Below are positions 1 through 9,000 of a DNA stretch of 64,000 nt, piece after piece. The notes beneath the pieces were generated by a model, which did not search any database, was not told the DNA's origin, and saw only the letters and a program-made list of their open reading frames with translations. The stretch covers positions 124,001 to 188,000 of the forward strand of contig NZ_AEWF01000004.1 in NCBI RefSeq assembly GCF_000190415.1. Reading direction: 5' to 3'. How positions within the stretch are numbered: position 1 is the stretch's first letter; every line of letters starts with the position of its first letter. The translations under genes were made by a program, and so were the position numbers. Source of the stretch: Candidatus Odyssella thessalonicensis L13. GTDB lineage: Bacteria > Pseudomonadota > Alphaproteobacteria > Paracaedibacterales > Paracaedibacteraceae.

Positions 1-165
1 ATTGTTTTATACGTGGGATGCCGAGTGCTTCTTCCTAGGACGCGGTTAGTCTCACAATATAGCCATTCAGTCTGACAGGATAGCACGAGGGCGACTGTTC
101 TAACCATGACGATGATTTTCTTTTTTACAATTATAGTGTAACCTTTAGTAACATTTTAGGTAATT

Positions 166-3100
166 ATGAGAAAAAGAATGAATAACAGTTTTTTCAGCTT
201 GATTCGAGATAAGGGCTTTGGACCGTTATTTTGGGTGCAGCTTCTAGGCGCGTTTCATGATAATTTATTCCGACAAGCCTTAATTATAATGGTCACTTAT
301 GGAGTAGGTATTAAGTCTGGCTATAGTCAAGGCTGGCTTATTCCCCTGGTGAGTGCGATTGCCATAAGTCCGTTTTTCCTGTTTTCAAGTCTAGCGGGGC
401 AGCTGGCTGACAAATATGACAAATCTTATTTAACTCAGATCCTAAAAGCTTGCGAGATAGGTGTCGTCCTTATTGCAATTTATGGTTTAGTGGCCCAGTC
501 GTTTCCTATCCTGTTATTAACACTATTTTTGACGTTAAGCCAATCGGCCTTTTTTGGTCCAATCAAGTACAGTTTGATACCGACCCTATTAAAAAAAGAT
601 AAAATCGTTAATGCCAATGCCCTGGTAGAAGGCAGCACCTTTTTAGCGATCTTAGCTGGCACGTCCTTGGGTAACTTTTTGGGATACATTGAGACCAGCG
701 GTTTCACCTTGCTGGCGATTGTGATGCTAATGTCGGTGTGTGCTTCCTTCTATATCTCCTTAAAGCTGCCCGCCACTGAGCCTGCGGATCCGAAAGTCGT
801 CATTAATAAGAATATCGCTGAAGAAACTGTCAATCTGGTTAAGCAAGCCTCTGAGGATCGCTCTATCTTTTTAAGTATTATGGGAATTTCATGGTTTTGG
901 GTTATTGGCGTAACCATGTTAACGCAGATCGCGTTTTATGGGAAGGTGGTGCTGGGCGCTAATCCCAGTGTGGCTAACTTCTTTTTGTTTCTCTTTGCTG
1001 CTGGAATCGGGCTGGGATCCTATTTAAGCAATCGCTTCATGGGCGGGCATATTGATGCGCGTTTGATTCCGTGGGGGGCTGTAGCCACCACGATTTTTAT
1101 GCTTGATATGGTATATGTCAGTTTTGGCGTACCCTTTACACAGGATATTGGCGTGGCTGACCTTTTGCGTAAGAATTACAGCTGGCGTATTTGTTTTGAT
1201 CTCCTTATGATTGCTGTGTCTGTGGGCATGAGCCTTGTTCCTCTTTATGCTTTGTTACAAACAGAAGCAGATTCTAAAAAGTGTTCGCGGATTATTGCTG
1301 CTAACAATATCGTCAATGCCTTTTTTATGATGATTTCGTCGCTGGCGACCCTGGTGTTGATGGCGATGGATATTACTATCATCAATATCTTTTTGATTGT
1401 GGCGCTGCTCAACTTATTTGCTATGCATAAGTTATCTTATCTGGTGCCTGAATCTTTAGTCCAACTGGCCTTACAAGCTGTTCTCAAAGTGCTTTTCCGG
1501 GTTGAAGTCAAAGGGATGGATAATTTTAGAAATGCCGGCGAGCGGGTGCTGATTATTGCTAACCATGTTTCCTTTATTGATGCGATTCTTCTTTTTGCTT
1601 TTCTGCCTGGCAAATTAAACTATGCAATTTGGACCCAATATATAACCCGCTGGTGGATTCGCATTATCCGCCCAGGCGTGAATATCCTACCGGTTGATCC
1701 GACCAATCCGATGGCAACCAAAAAGCTAGTAGAGCTGATTCGCCAAGGCAAAAAATGTGTTATCTTCCCAGAAGGACGTATTACTGTTACAGGGGCGTTG
1801 ATGAAAGTTTTTGATGGTCCTGGAATGGTTGCTGATCGGGCGGGGGCCCAAATTCTTCCTGTCCGTATCGAAGGAGCGCAATATTCTTTCTTTTCGCGAC
1901 TGCGGGGCAAAGTTAAACGTAAGCTGTTCCCCAAGATCTCTTTAACCATTCTCCCGCCGCGGCAGGTTGAGGTTAACCAGAATCTAAAAGGCAGAGAGCG
2001 GCGTCGGGTTATTAGTAATCAGATTTATGATATTATGGTCGGGATGATATTTGATACCTCTCCTTATCGCCAGACGGTAACCCAATCCATTATTGATGCC
2101 GCAAAAATTCATGGTATGAACCGGGAAATTGTTGAAGACATCCAACGACAGCCGTTAACTTATCGCCAGTTAATTATGCGTAGCTTCATTCTTGGTCGCT
2201 GGATCGAAAAAAGAACGACGCGTCATGAACGGGTCGGGGTTTTATTGCCGACCAGCACGGCATCGCTGTTATGTATTACCTCACAGTTCTTCTTTGGCCG
2301 TGTGCCAGCAATGCTGAATTTTTCCTTAGGTGCTAATATTTTAATCCATTCCTGCAAGCTAGCGCGTGTCCGCCTGGTGTTAACGTCGCGCAAATTTGTT
2401 GAGCTGGGACGGTTAGAGAATACCATTAAGCAATTAGAAGAACATGCGACGATTTTCTATCTAGAAGATTTAAAATCAGAGATCGGCATTCTTGATAAAC
2501 TGCGCGGCTTCCTCTCGAGTTACCTGCCGGAAATCGCTGCACGTCGCATCCAGCAAACCATTGAAGCTGAGGATCCTGCGGTTGTCCTATTTACCTCAGG
2601 CTCTGAAGGCTTACCGAAAGCGGTAGCCTTAAGCCATGCTAATCTCAATGCTAACCGCTATCAGTTAACATCGATGATTGACCTGACTACCCAGGACGTT
2701 ATTTTAAATGCTTTGCCAACCTTCCACTCATTTGGCTTAATTGGTGGCGTCATTGCCCCCTTAACAGCAGGCATTAAAGTCTTTGAGTACCCTTCGCCCC
2801 TGCATTATCGCATTATCCCCGTTATGGCCTATGATATTAATGCTACTATCTTTTTTGCGACGGATACGTTCTTGAGTCGCTATGCTGTTTCTGCCCATCC
2901 TTATGATTTCTACTCGATGCGGTTGGTGGTGGCGGGGGCCGAAAAGCTAAGGGAAGAAACGCGGCGTCTGTGGATTGAAAAGTTTGGTATCAAAGTGCAA
3001 GAAGGCTATGGGACCACAGAAGCTTCGCCTGCGGTTGCTATCAATACGCCAATGCTGAATAAAGTTGGAACTGTGGGGCGGTTTTTGACGGGCATGCGCT

Positions 3101-3639
3101 ATCACCTACGCCCGGTAGAAGGAATTGAAAATGCGGGGCGCTTGATCATTAAGGGGCCGAATGTGATGCTGGGCTACCTCGATTCAGACACCGGGCAGAT
3201 TATTCCGGCTGCTGCTAGCTTTTTTGACGGTGAAGAACCACAACTGGGTTGGTACGATACGGGTGATATTGTGGGGGTCGATGACCAAGGATTTGTGACA
3301 ATTAAAGGTCGAGCAAAACGCTTTGCTAAGATTGCTGGCGAGATGATCTCGCTGGGCGCCGTCGAAGAGGCTCTGCAAAAGTTCTATCCTGACTACAGCC
3401 ATGTAGTATTAGCCGCCCCTGATGACCGCAAGGGCGAACAATTAGTGCTGCTGACGACAGCTGCCCTTAAAAGGGATGAATTAATTGGGCAATTTAGGAC
3501 GGGTGGCTATCCGGAATTGATGCTGCCACGTCGCTTGTTCACAGTTGAAGCCATTCCAGTATTGCCGACTGGTAAAACAGACTTTGTAACATCAAAGACA
3601 ATGATGGAGCAGCTTATGCAGGATAATGCGGCAGCATAG
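166..3639 (+). CDS. aas: MFS lysophospholipid transporter / acyltransferase / acyl-ACP ligase fusion (LplT-Aas type)
   Basis: This is a three-domain inner-membrane phospholipid repair enzyme of 1157 residues. Residues 1 to about 430 are hydrophobic with MFS-type membrane segments, like the lysophospholipid flippase LplT. Residues about 445-640 are a PlsC-like acyltransferase with the HX4D motif (H467, D472) and FPEGR at 534-538. The rest is an AMP-binding acyl-ACP/acyl-CoA ligase with the phosphate loop TSGSEGLPK (810-818), YGTTEAS near 948 and YDTGD at 1030-1034. By family knowledge it reacylates imported lyso-phosphatidylethanolamine. In E. coli LplT and Aas are separate neighbours, while a fused form of about this size is seen in several intracellular proteobacteria. 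AGG lies upstream of the ATG at 166; a second ATG at 178 is possible. A hairpin terminator follows. Confidence 0.93.
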   Translation: MRKRMNNSFFSLIRDKGFGPLFWVQLLGAFHDNLFRQALIIMVTYGVGIKSGYSQGWLIPLVSAIAISPFFLFSSLAGQLADKYDKSYLTQILKACEIGVVLIAIYGLVAQSFPILLLTLFLTLSQSAFFGPIKYSLIPTLLKKDKIVNANALVEGSTFLAILAGTSLGNFLGYIETSGFTLLAIVMLMSVCASFYISLKLPATEPADPKVVINKNIAEETVNLVKQASEDRSIFLSIMGISWFWVIGVTMLTQIAFYGKVVLGANPSVANFFLFLFAAGIGLGSYLSNRFMGGHIDARLIPWGAVATTIFMLDMVYVSFGVPFTQDIGVADLLRKNYSWRICFDLLMIAVSVGMSLVPLYALLQTEADSKKCSRIIAANNIVNAFFMMISSLATLVLMAMDITIINIFLIVALLNLFAMHKLSYLVPESLVQLALQAVLKVLFRVEVKGMDNFRNAGERVLIIANHVSFIDAILLFAFLPGKLNYAIWTQYITRWWIRIIRPGVNILPVDPTNPMATKKLVELIRQGKKCVIFPEGRITVTGALMKVFDGPGMVADRAGAQILPVRIEGAQYSFFSRLRGKVKRKLFPKISLTILPPRQVEVNQNLKGRERRRVISNQIYDIMVGMIFDTSPYRQTVTQSIIDAAKIHGMNREIVEDIQRQPLTYRQLIMRSFILGRWIEKRTTRHERVGVLLPTSTASLLCITSQFFFGRVPAMLNFSLGANILIHSCKLARVRLVLTSRKFVELGRLENTIKQLEEHATIFYLEDLKSEIGILDKLRGFLSSYLPEIAARRIQQTIEAEDPAVVLFTSGSEGLPKAVALSHANLNANRYQLTSMIDLTTQDVILNALPTFHSFGLIGGVIAPLTAGIKVFEYPSPLHYRIIPVMAYDINATIFFATDTFLSRYAVSAHPYDFYSMRLVVAGAEKLREETRRLWIEKFGIKVQEGYGTTEASPAVAINTPMLNKVGTVGRFLTGMRYHLRPVEGIENAGRLIIKGPNVMLGYLDSDTGQIIPAAASFFDGEEPQLGWYDTGDIVGVDDQGFVTIKGRAKRFAKIAGEMISLGAVEEALQKFYPDYSHVVLAAPDDRKGEQLVLLTTAALKRDELIGQFRTGGYPELMLPRRLFTVEAIPVLPTGKTDFVTSKTMMEQLMQDNAAA

Positions 3640-3702
3640 AAAGAGGATTTCCTTAAAGAAATTAGCCTGCAAAGATATGGATAAAAGCCTTGAATTGTTT
3701 AA

Positions 3703-3740
3703 GAGAGCGTGCCGAGAAAAGCGGACGCTCTCATTTTATA
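3703..3740 (+). terminator. Rho-independent terminator after the aas-type fusion
   Basis: GAGAGCGT (3703-3710) pairs perfectly with ACGCTCTC (3725-3732). An inner CCG/CGG pair extends the stem around a short A-rich loop. A T-rich run (ATTTTAT) follows on the plus strand. It sits about 65 bases after the stop codon. Confidence 0.65.
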
Positions 3741-3818
3741 GGCTGACAATATTATATAAGTAACGGTTGTATCAATAAAAAAGGGCCATTGAGGTGGTGC
3801 TTAACAGCAATGCTTTAT

Positions 3819-4477
3819 CTAGAAGTGGTAGCTTACTTTTGCCAGAACAGCATGCACTGGCTGTTTCCATTTATCATTAAAGTTATCAGTCTGGATCTTA
3901 ATAGTGAACGTATGTTTTGGTTGCCCGGTAAAGCGATATTCAACTCCTGTTGAGATATTGGTGAAGTTTTTAATCATAAAGCCTGCTCCAAATGCAGGAG
4001 CCAATTTAGTAAATGTTTGATTATAGTAAGGCATTTTTCCGCGTATAACGGATAATATATGCTTTTTATATATGTGTGCCCCTATACGACCATAAACAGC
4101 CGCGATATCAGCAAAGTTATAGCCTACTCTCATATCAGTCTCAGAGGACCATTTATACTTAAACTTAAAGCCTACTGTTGGATATTTAGAATCATGATCT
4201 CTGCCTTTGCCGGATAAAGCAGCAAGTCAACACCTACGCCCCAGTACCAACTATTTGCTGAAGAATAATGGTAACCAAACTGAATTCCATAACTACCAAA
4301 AGCTTTATAGGCTTTACTTTTATAATTTGAAACCGGCATATACTCTTTGGTGCTAATATTATTGTGTGAAGAAAGGATGCCTGCGCTTAGGCCTACAGAG
4401 TAACCTTTGAATACATTAGCCTGAACAACACAAACCATTGTTGCTGTAAGAATAAGTGGCGTCATAGTTTTTCTCAT
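3819..4477 (-). pseudogene. Frameshifted outer-membrane beta-barrel protein
   Basis: Two minus-strand reading frames together read as one small porin-like protein of about 219 residues. The first (4477 down to 4172) has a good Shine-Dalgarno sequence (AGGTGA), a signal peptide ending near VQA (residue 20) and barrel-like stretches such as YSVGLSAG and YGIQFGYHY. At about 4215-4225 the frame is lost. The other frame then continues without a stop as SGKGRDHDSKYPTVGFKFKY and runs through RVGYNFADIAAVYGRIGAH to a C-terminal Phe (VSYHF), the usual BAM beta-signal. One extra base in the short T run near 4218 would restore the whole protein. The genus-level family (opacity-like / surface antigen porin) is inferred from the barrel pattern only. 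It may be a true pseudogene, a phase-variable gene or a sequencing error. Confidence 0.7.
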
Positions 4478-4838
4478 GACATCACCTGTCTGTCAAATAA
4501 TGGATGTAATTTTATTCAGTATTCCCCAAATTTTTTAAAAAGGTTGATTTTAGTATAATTTAGCTAAAATAAATAAAAAGTATATATTTCTCTTGGGACC
4601 TGTGTAGGGCAAAAATTGTGGGCTTGCCGCTTATAAAGGTAGGTACCAAGGCAAGGTAAGAAAGATAATGATAGCAAATTTGAAGGGTCGTTAAAGCATT
4701 TAATGGTGAGACTAAGTAAGACTTCCAGGTAGCAGGTCTTTTACTCCTCACCGGTTAAGTTTTAAGAGCAGCATAGATTGAGAACTGCTACTCTGTAACG
4801 CTATCAATCAGGTATGCGAACAAGACGGCTGCTGCCTC
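4478..4838. other. Intergenic stretch, no gene recognised
   Basis: This 361-base AT-rich stretch separates the start of the broken barrel gene from the end of the 801-aa secreted protein gene. A 63-codon minus-strand ORF (4560-4751) has no Shine-Dalgarno sequence and unconvincing composition, so it was not called. A TATACT box on the minus strand near 4551-4556 could serve the barrel gene, but no matching -35 box is visible. Confidence 0.5.
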
Positions 4839-7244
4839 TTAGGAAGGGGCGGTAAAGTGATAAGCTAGCTTTGCTCTTATTCTCTCTAGGACAGGGATGA
4901 GAGCAGCATTTAGGAAGTGTATGAAGGCGATCCGCTCAATTCTTTTCTGACGAGATGGGCTGAGCTGTTTAAATCTTTCGAACTCTGGGAGTTCTGCTCT
5001 GCACTGCACATAGGTGCGTCCGTCAAGCTGATCTATTTTTAGATTCAACATGGCTTCTCGAGTATAGTATTTGATTAGGGACATAAAGAACTGACCAAAA
5101 TTATTTATTGTCTTTCGAAAAATCACCTCAGCCTCTTGCAGTAATATTTGTTGCCCCGTTCCTAATTTACTAAGCCTATCGTCACTCGTAATATAATCTC
5201 TATATTCTTGATAAGTCAGATTGTTGAGGCTTGTTATTCTTAGATGATATTCTAATAAAACACGTAACCGTTTTGATAAGGTCACGCTCCAATGGCAGAA
5301 TATTTCGTCGGACATAGCTTCTTCGGTCAACGAATGGTAGGGCGGATATAAACATTCTGGACATACACTGCCACTTTCTACCCAGGAAAATGCTAAATCA
5401 GAAGGCGGTAAGGGAGAAGCGACAGGAGCGCTCGGCGAAGTTACTACTGCCTGAGGTTGCACTTGTGGCAAATTATCAGGCAAGCGATCGGTCGACTTCC
5501 TGGCGACAGGGACAGAGAGAGATTGTGCTCCGTTCGTGCTGCTCTCGGTGCGTGAACGTTGGCAGAGAGAGTAACTGTGAGAGGTGTCTGTAGCTCTTTT
5601 TCGCTTATGAGTGAGGCGGGTTGCATCTCCATTTTCGGCCGGTAGGATAGTGAATGGCTGTGAGTAAGATTCTTGTCGGCGGAAGGCGCCAACTGTGCTT
5701 GGTAAAGCATGAGATAGGCACTCCTTATTGCTGACCTGATTAATTGTCGTGGGGTCTACAGCGGCTTGTTCTTTAGGGAGGGACGTGCCAACTGTTGCCT
5801 TTTGGCCAGGAGAGGAAGCTATCTTAGTTTGTCTGTAGAATCGGCTAGATCGATTAGATACTTTTCCACACTTCACTGCAGCAATAAATGTCTCTTCAAG
5901 GTCATCAATCATACGGTAATAGGTTCTTGATCTTAAGAAGGGACCGGTGGCGCCGTGAGTCGTGAAGTTATCGACCATCAAGCTAAATAAATTTTCTAAA
6001 AGAGGATTTTCTGTCAAGAATAGCTTGAATCCTGGATTGTATTCAACTTTCACCTTGTCTCGTATTTGAACAGGAAAGGGACAACAAAACTTGCTGCCCA
6101 TTAACTCTCTGCGAAGATAACTAATAATCCCAATAAAATAAAATCGTGCATAATTTTGTAACAGACACCGCTTGACGTCTGCCTCAGCAGCCGTCCTAAA
6201 TAAAACCCTAAAGTAGGGCGTAAATTCTTGCTCCATGGCGATTATAACATCCTCAATTCGTGCATACTTAATAGCGGGGGCTAAAAAAGATAGATGATCT
6301 AAGCAATAAATCTTGAAAGGGGTGGTATGGGCTAGCTTGCTCTTAAAGAATTCAATATAAGATCGATTAGCTACCGGATTTGCTTCAACTTCTAAGGAGC
6401 TATTCTCACCTGCAAATGCTCGGCCAGTAAGTGGAGGCGTTCCAATCTGGCAGGGACATTGCTTGTCCATTGTCAAATCGCCCTTGCGGCCTAAAGAGTA
6501 CCAGAATCTTCCTTCAATCTCATATAGGCCCTCTTTATAACTACTCAGTTCAAAGGTTTGAGCGTTAATACCGATGAGCGTCAATTCAGCACAAAGGCGA
6601 AAGTAAAGCCCTCCAATTTCCAGGGCTGTTGTACTCAAAAAAAACTTAAAAATATGAGCGTCTTCAATAGTTAAATTTGTTGTCAGATTGGCAGGGAATA
6701 AAGGCGGTGCTTCGGGAGCTATACGGTAATAGAGCAAATGGCTAAGGCCAATAAAGTAGAATTTAGCATAATCGGTGACATATAGGGATTTACAGGGTTG
6801 GACGTCTGCATGTTCAATCAGTGAAAGGAAGGGCGGATCAAAGTGGGTGCTAAATAAATTGATTGCTTCTGTTATCTCGATAAACCTTTCTAAATCTGCT
6901 ACCGCATCAAGAATGTTAGCCTCTTGGAGGGGCTCTAGCAGCGCCAATTGATTAATACATAATTTCTGAAATTCTGGAAAGGTAATCAATGTTGAATTAA
7001 AGTTCTGCAAGAAAATAGACATATTTTCCATTTTTTCCCCTGGTGGTGCCACTGTCCCTATTTTCTCTTCACTTTCGAGCAATGGTGGTGCTGTTACTTT
7101 GCTCCTCTCGTCAGCACTGCACGCAGCAGCTCTCCGCTCTTGATCCTTCGAAAAGCCATCAGGGGCTTCCATGCTAGAACTCGCCATTATAGAGAGCAGA
7201 TAATGACCAAGTAAAAAGGCACAGAAAGATAATTTTTTCAGCAT
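4839..7244 (-). CDS. Secreted orphan protein with two FYFIG domains (801 aa)
   Basis: No known family is recognised. The protein starts with a typical signal peptide (hydrophobic residues 5-20) and has AGGA upstream of its ATG. It contains two copies of a domain of about 165 residues (74-245 and 296-460). Each has the core DYAKFYFIGL (158-167) or NYARFYFIGI (364-373) and a following F-P-x-x-[LI]...F-x-x-F-L segment. A Ser/Pro-rich linker (461-645) carries a basic cluster HKRKR at 546-550. The C-terminal domain (646-795) has NLTYQEYRDYI at 675-685 and is shared with the 602-aa neighbour. Copy one resembles the domain of the 602-aa protein, and copy two resembles that of the 282-aa protein. The architecture (export signal, repeated globular domain, disordered basic linker) suggests a host-directed effector, which is inference. 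Confidence 0.85.
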   Translation of the reverse strand: MLKKLSFCAFLLGHYLLSIMASSSMEAPDGFSKDQERRAAACSADERSKVTAPPLLESEEKIGTVAPPGEKMENMSIFLQNFNSTLITFPEFQKLCINQLALLEPLQEANILDAVADLERFIEITEAINLFSTHFDPPFLSLIEHADVQPCKSLYVTDYAKFYFIGLSHLLYYRIAPEAPPLFPANLTTNLTIEDAHIFKFFLSTTALEIGGLYFRLCAELTLIGINAQTFELSSYKEGLYEIEGRFWYSLGRKGDLTMDKQCPCQIGTPPLTGRAFAGENSSLEVEANPVANRSYIEFFKSKLAHTTPFKIYCLDHLSFLAPAIKYARIEDVIIAMEQEFTPYFRVLFRTAAEADVKRCLLQNYARFYFIGIISYLRRELMGSKFCCPFPVQIRDKVKVEYNPGFKLFLTENPLLENLFSLMVDNFTTHGATGPFLRSRTYYRMIDDLEETFIAAVKCGKVSNRSSRFYRQTKIASSPGQKATVGTSLPKEQAAVDPTTINQVSNKECLSHALPSTVGAFRRQESYSQPFTILPAENGDATRLTHKRKRATDTSHSYSLCQRSRTESSTNGAQSLSVPVARKSTDRLPDNLPQVQPQAVVTSPSAPVASPLPPSDLAFSWVESGSVCPECLYPPYHSLTEEAMSDEIFCHWSVTLSKRLRVLLEYHLRITSLNNLTYQEYRDYITSDDRLSKLGTGQQILLQEAEVIFRKTINNFGQFFMSLIKYYTREAMLNLKIDQLDGRTYVQCRAELPEFERFKQLSPSRQKRIERIAFIHFLNAALIPVLERIRAKLAYHFTAPS

Positions 7245-7296
7245 TATTTGTCCTAACTAATTTGAAGTCTTTGAGAGTTAAATGGTTACCAGTTAG

Positions 7297-8028
7297 CTAT
7301 ATTGTAAGGGGATAGGAATCGTATATCTCTAACATAGCCGATGATCTCTTAAACCAGTCCTCTAGACTTTCATGGGGCAAAGTAACAGCAGTGGTTCCGG
7401 GCAAATTGGGGGCTTTAAAAGCAGAGGTAAAAAAATCGACGAGCATGTTGTTCTCAAGCGCAAACTCATAAGCAACCTTGAGGGTGCTATAAATTTGTTC
7501 AGCATATTCATGGGCCGGAATTCTTCGCCTCTGACATTCCCTAAAAATCTTCTCAATGTCATTATCGTCAGCACTTTCTATGCCCCTTAGGAATTTAACA
7601 AGTTGGCTATTACACAAAGCAAAGTTGTTCTCTAAGATATGCAGGATGGTGTCAAGACTGAAGTAAGCCTGCTGGTAATCATCCAAGGAGATCTGGGTGC
7701 TTCTCCATAAGGCAAAGAGTTGGCTACTAATTTTTCGGACCTTTTCTAAATGCTCCGGTAGAGCCACTTTAGCCTTAAGGGGATCACCGTAAAAAACAGC
7801 ACCACCACTATTAATAAAGATAACCTCGCCTGTCGGCAGCGTCAGTTCTTGGGATAAATAGTGTTTAGATCGGGTTAACTGAGACGGTCCCCAAGTAAAA
7901 GACCGATAGGTGTGAGGCCCATTATCCTGCTTTGGAGGCTCTACGGTCTGAGGTGGCTCGCTATTTTGGAGTAGAAGTTGTATATGTTGAGTAGGCAAGG
8001 ATAGAGGAGGGGTTGGTTCACCATTCAC
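7297..8028 (-). CDS. C-terminal part of a split FYFIG-family protein (243 aa)
   Basis: This frame opens with GTG inside GTGA, overlapping the TGA of the upstream piece by four bases. It has no signal peptide of its own. It begins with a Pro-rich linker and continues into a helical domain with ISLDDYQQAY and IPAHEYAEQI, which recall the NLTYxEY repeats at the C-termini of the two neighbouring paralogues. Its frame stays open upstream of the GTG to an A7 tract at 8153-8159. Through that region it encodes PAKRRKTTKRP (about 8056-8088), a basic linker motif like those of the paralogues. The natural product is therefore probably a 525-residue protein made with the upstream piece by a -1 shift, or once made that way before a one-base loss. 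Translational coupling of two separate proteins is the alternative. Confidence 0.7.
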   Translation of the reverse strand: MNGEPTPPLSLPTQHIQLLLQNSEPPQTVEPPKQDNGPHTYRSFTWGPSQLTRSKHYLSQELTLPTGEVIFINSGGAVFYGDPLKAKVALPEHLEKVRKISSQLFALWRSTQISLDDYQQAYFSLDTILHILENNFALCNSQLVKFLRGIESADDNDIEKIFRECQRRRIPAHEYAEQIYSTLKVAYEFALENNMLVDFFTSAFKAPNLPGTTAVTLPHESLEDWFKRSSAMLEIYDSYPLTI

Positions 8029-8873
8029 TGTCTTGCTGGTCGAAGGATGCCCCGTTGGTCTTTTTGTTGTCTTTCTCCTTTTAGCTGGTCTCTCTTTATT
8101 GGCAGCTGTCGTAAGGGGGGCGTTGAAGGAGTAAGCGAAGCCGTCGCTGCAGTTTTTTTATTCTCAACCATGAATAATTTATTGAACTTCTTTTCAATTC
8201 TCCACATTTGCTGCATATATAAGCGCTCTGTGCAGATGGTCTTAAGCTCACTCTCCTCCAGACTCTTTATAATGCGGTCAAACGTATTGGAAATCTTTTG
8301 CCGATTCTCATTAAGAAAGCGCCTAAAACTAATGGGGCACTCTATGCAAAAGTTTGAAGCCAGGTTGGAGGGAAAGGCTGCCTTACGGGACCGCGGTACC
8401 AGGTGGCGGCGCCCATAGCTGATAATGCCAATCAGGTAAAATTTTGAATAGCTTTGCTTGAGAGCTCTGATGGCAGTAATTTCAGCCGGTGGTATTGATT
8501 GGAGCGCACTAAAAAAGGCAGCATTAAACTGTTGTCCTAGAGTGGAGATATAGCTCTGCAAGTTAATAGGAGGAATATAGCTTCCTATCTTGTCCATAAA
8601 ATTAGAACAATGGTGCTGAAATTCGGCCAGCCTACAAAGCTGCGGTTCGAAAGCAGAAGCAAAAGAGCAAGTTTGTAATTCGGGCGATGATGATTGTGGC
8701 GCTGGATCTGTGTCCTCACAAGCTGCTATACGTTGCATGCTTGCTTCTAAGACTGTAGCAAACCATTCAGGATTGGCTGTAACTCTGCGTAGTGTATCTG
8801 TCGCAAAGCTTAAGGTTAACATAGAGGTGAACAGAAGAGGATAGCTTAGAACCTTAATATTACTGTAAAACAT
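8025..8873 (-). CDS. N-terminal part of a split FYFIG-family secreted protein (282 aa as read)
   Basis: A signal peptide (hydrophobic core 8-23, ending near SFA at 22-24) is followed by one FYFIG domain: SYSKFYLIGIISYGRRHL at 141-158, FPSNLASN at 167-174 and FRRFLNEN at 183-190. This domain aligns best with the second copy in the 801-aa protein, which has IGIISYLRREL in the same place. After residue 240 the frame passes an A7 run (8153-8159 on the plus strand) and reads a Lys/Arg/Gln-rich tail to the TGA at 8025. That tail is probably out of frame. The -1 frame from the same tract joins the 243-aa downstream piece and gives a full-length paralogue. Function is unknown. Confidence 0.75.
   Translation of the reverse strand: MFYSNIKVLSYPLLFTSMLTLSFATDTLRRVTANPEWFATVLEASMQRIAACEDTDPAPQSSSPELQTCSFASAFEPQLCRLAEFQHHCSNFMDKIGSYIPPINLQSYISTLGQQFNAAFFSALQSIPPAEITAIRALKQSYSKFYLIGIISYGRRHLVPRSRKAAFPSNLASNFCIECPISFRRFLNENRQKISNTFDRIIKSLEESELKTICTERLYMQQMWRIEKKFNKLFMVENKKTAATASLTPSTPPLRQLPIKRDQLKGERQQKDQRGILRPARQ
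8153..8159 (-). other. A7 homopolymer at the frame change of the split gene
   Basis: On the coding strand the codons read AAT AAA AAA ACT across seven adenines. The 282-aa frame continues through it. The downstream 243-aa frame is open exactly back to a TAA formed at this run. A restored eighth A, or slippage of ribosome or polymerase on the run, would join the two frames. Confidence 0.6.
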
Positions 8874-9000
8874 TATATTAGTACCTTCCTTAAATAGCTT
8901 TATTTTTGAAATTTAGCTTTCTTGCCGGCGCAAGGTAATGAGGAGAGCCCAGATTACCACTTAAGTTGTTAGGAGCGGCTATATACGACTTCTCTGCTGA

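Noticed and set aside
1-165. Left edge checked for a tRNA or other RNA gene
   Set aside because: No cloverleaf-like pairing or conserved T-loop sequence was seen; only a lone TATAGT box at 132-137 without a -35 partner.
4560-4751. 63-codon minus-strand frame in the gap after the barrel gene
   Set aside because: No Shine-Dalgarno sequence, no signal or motif, and the region is AT-rich, so a chance frame is likely.
8047-8418. 123-codon plus-strand frame across the split FYFIG gene
   Set aside because: It lies antisense to a gene with clear paralogues on the minus strand, so it is a shadow frame.
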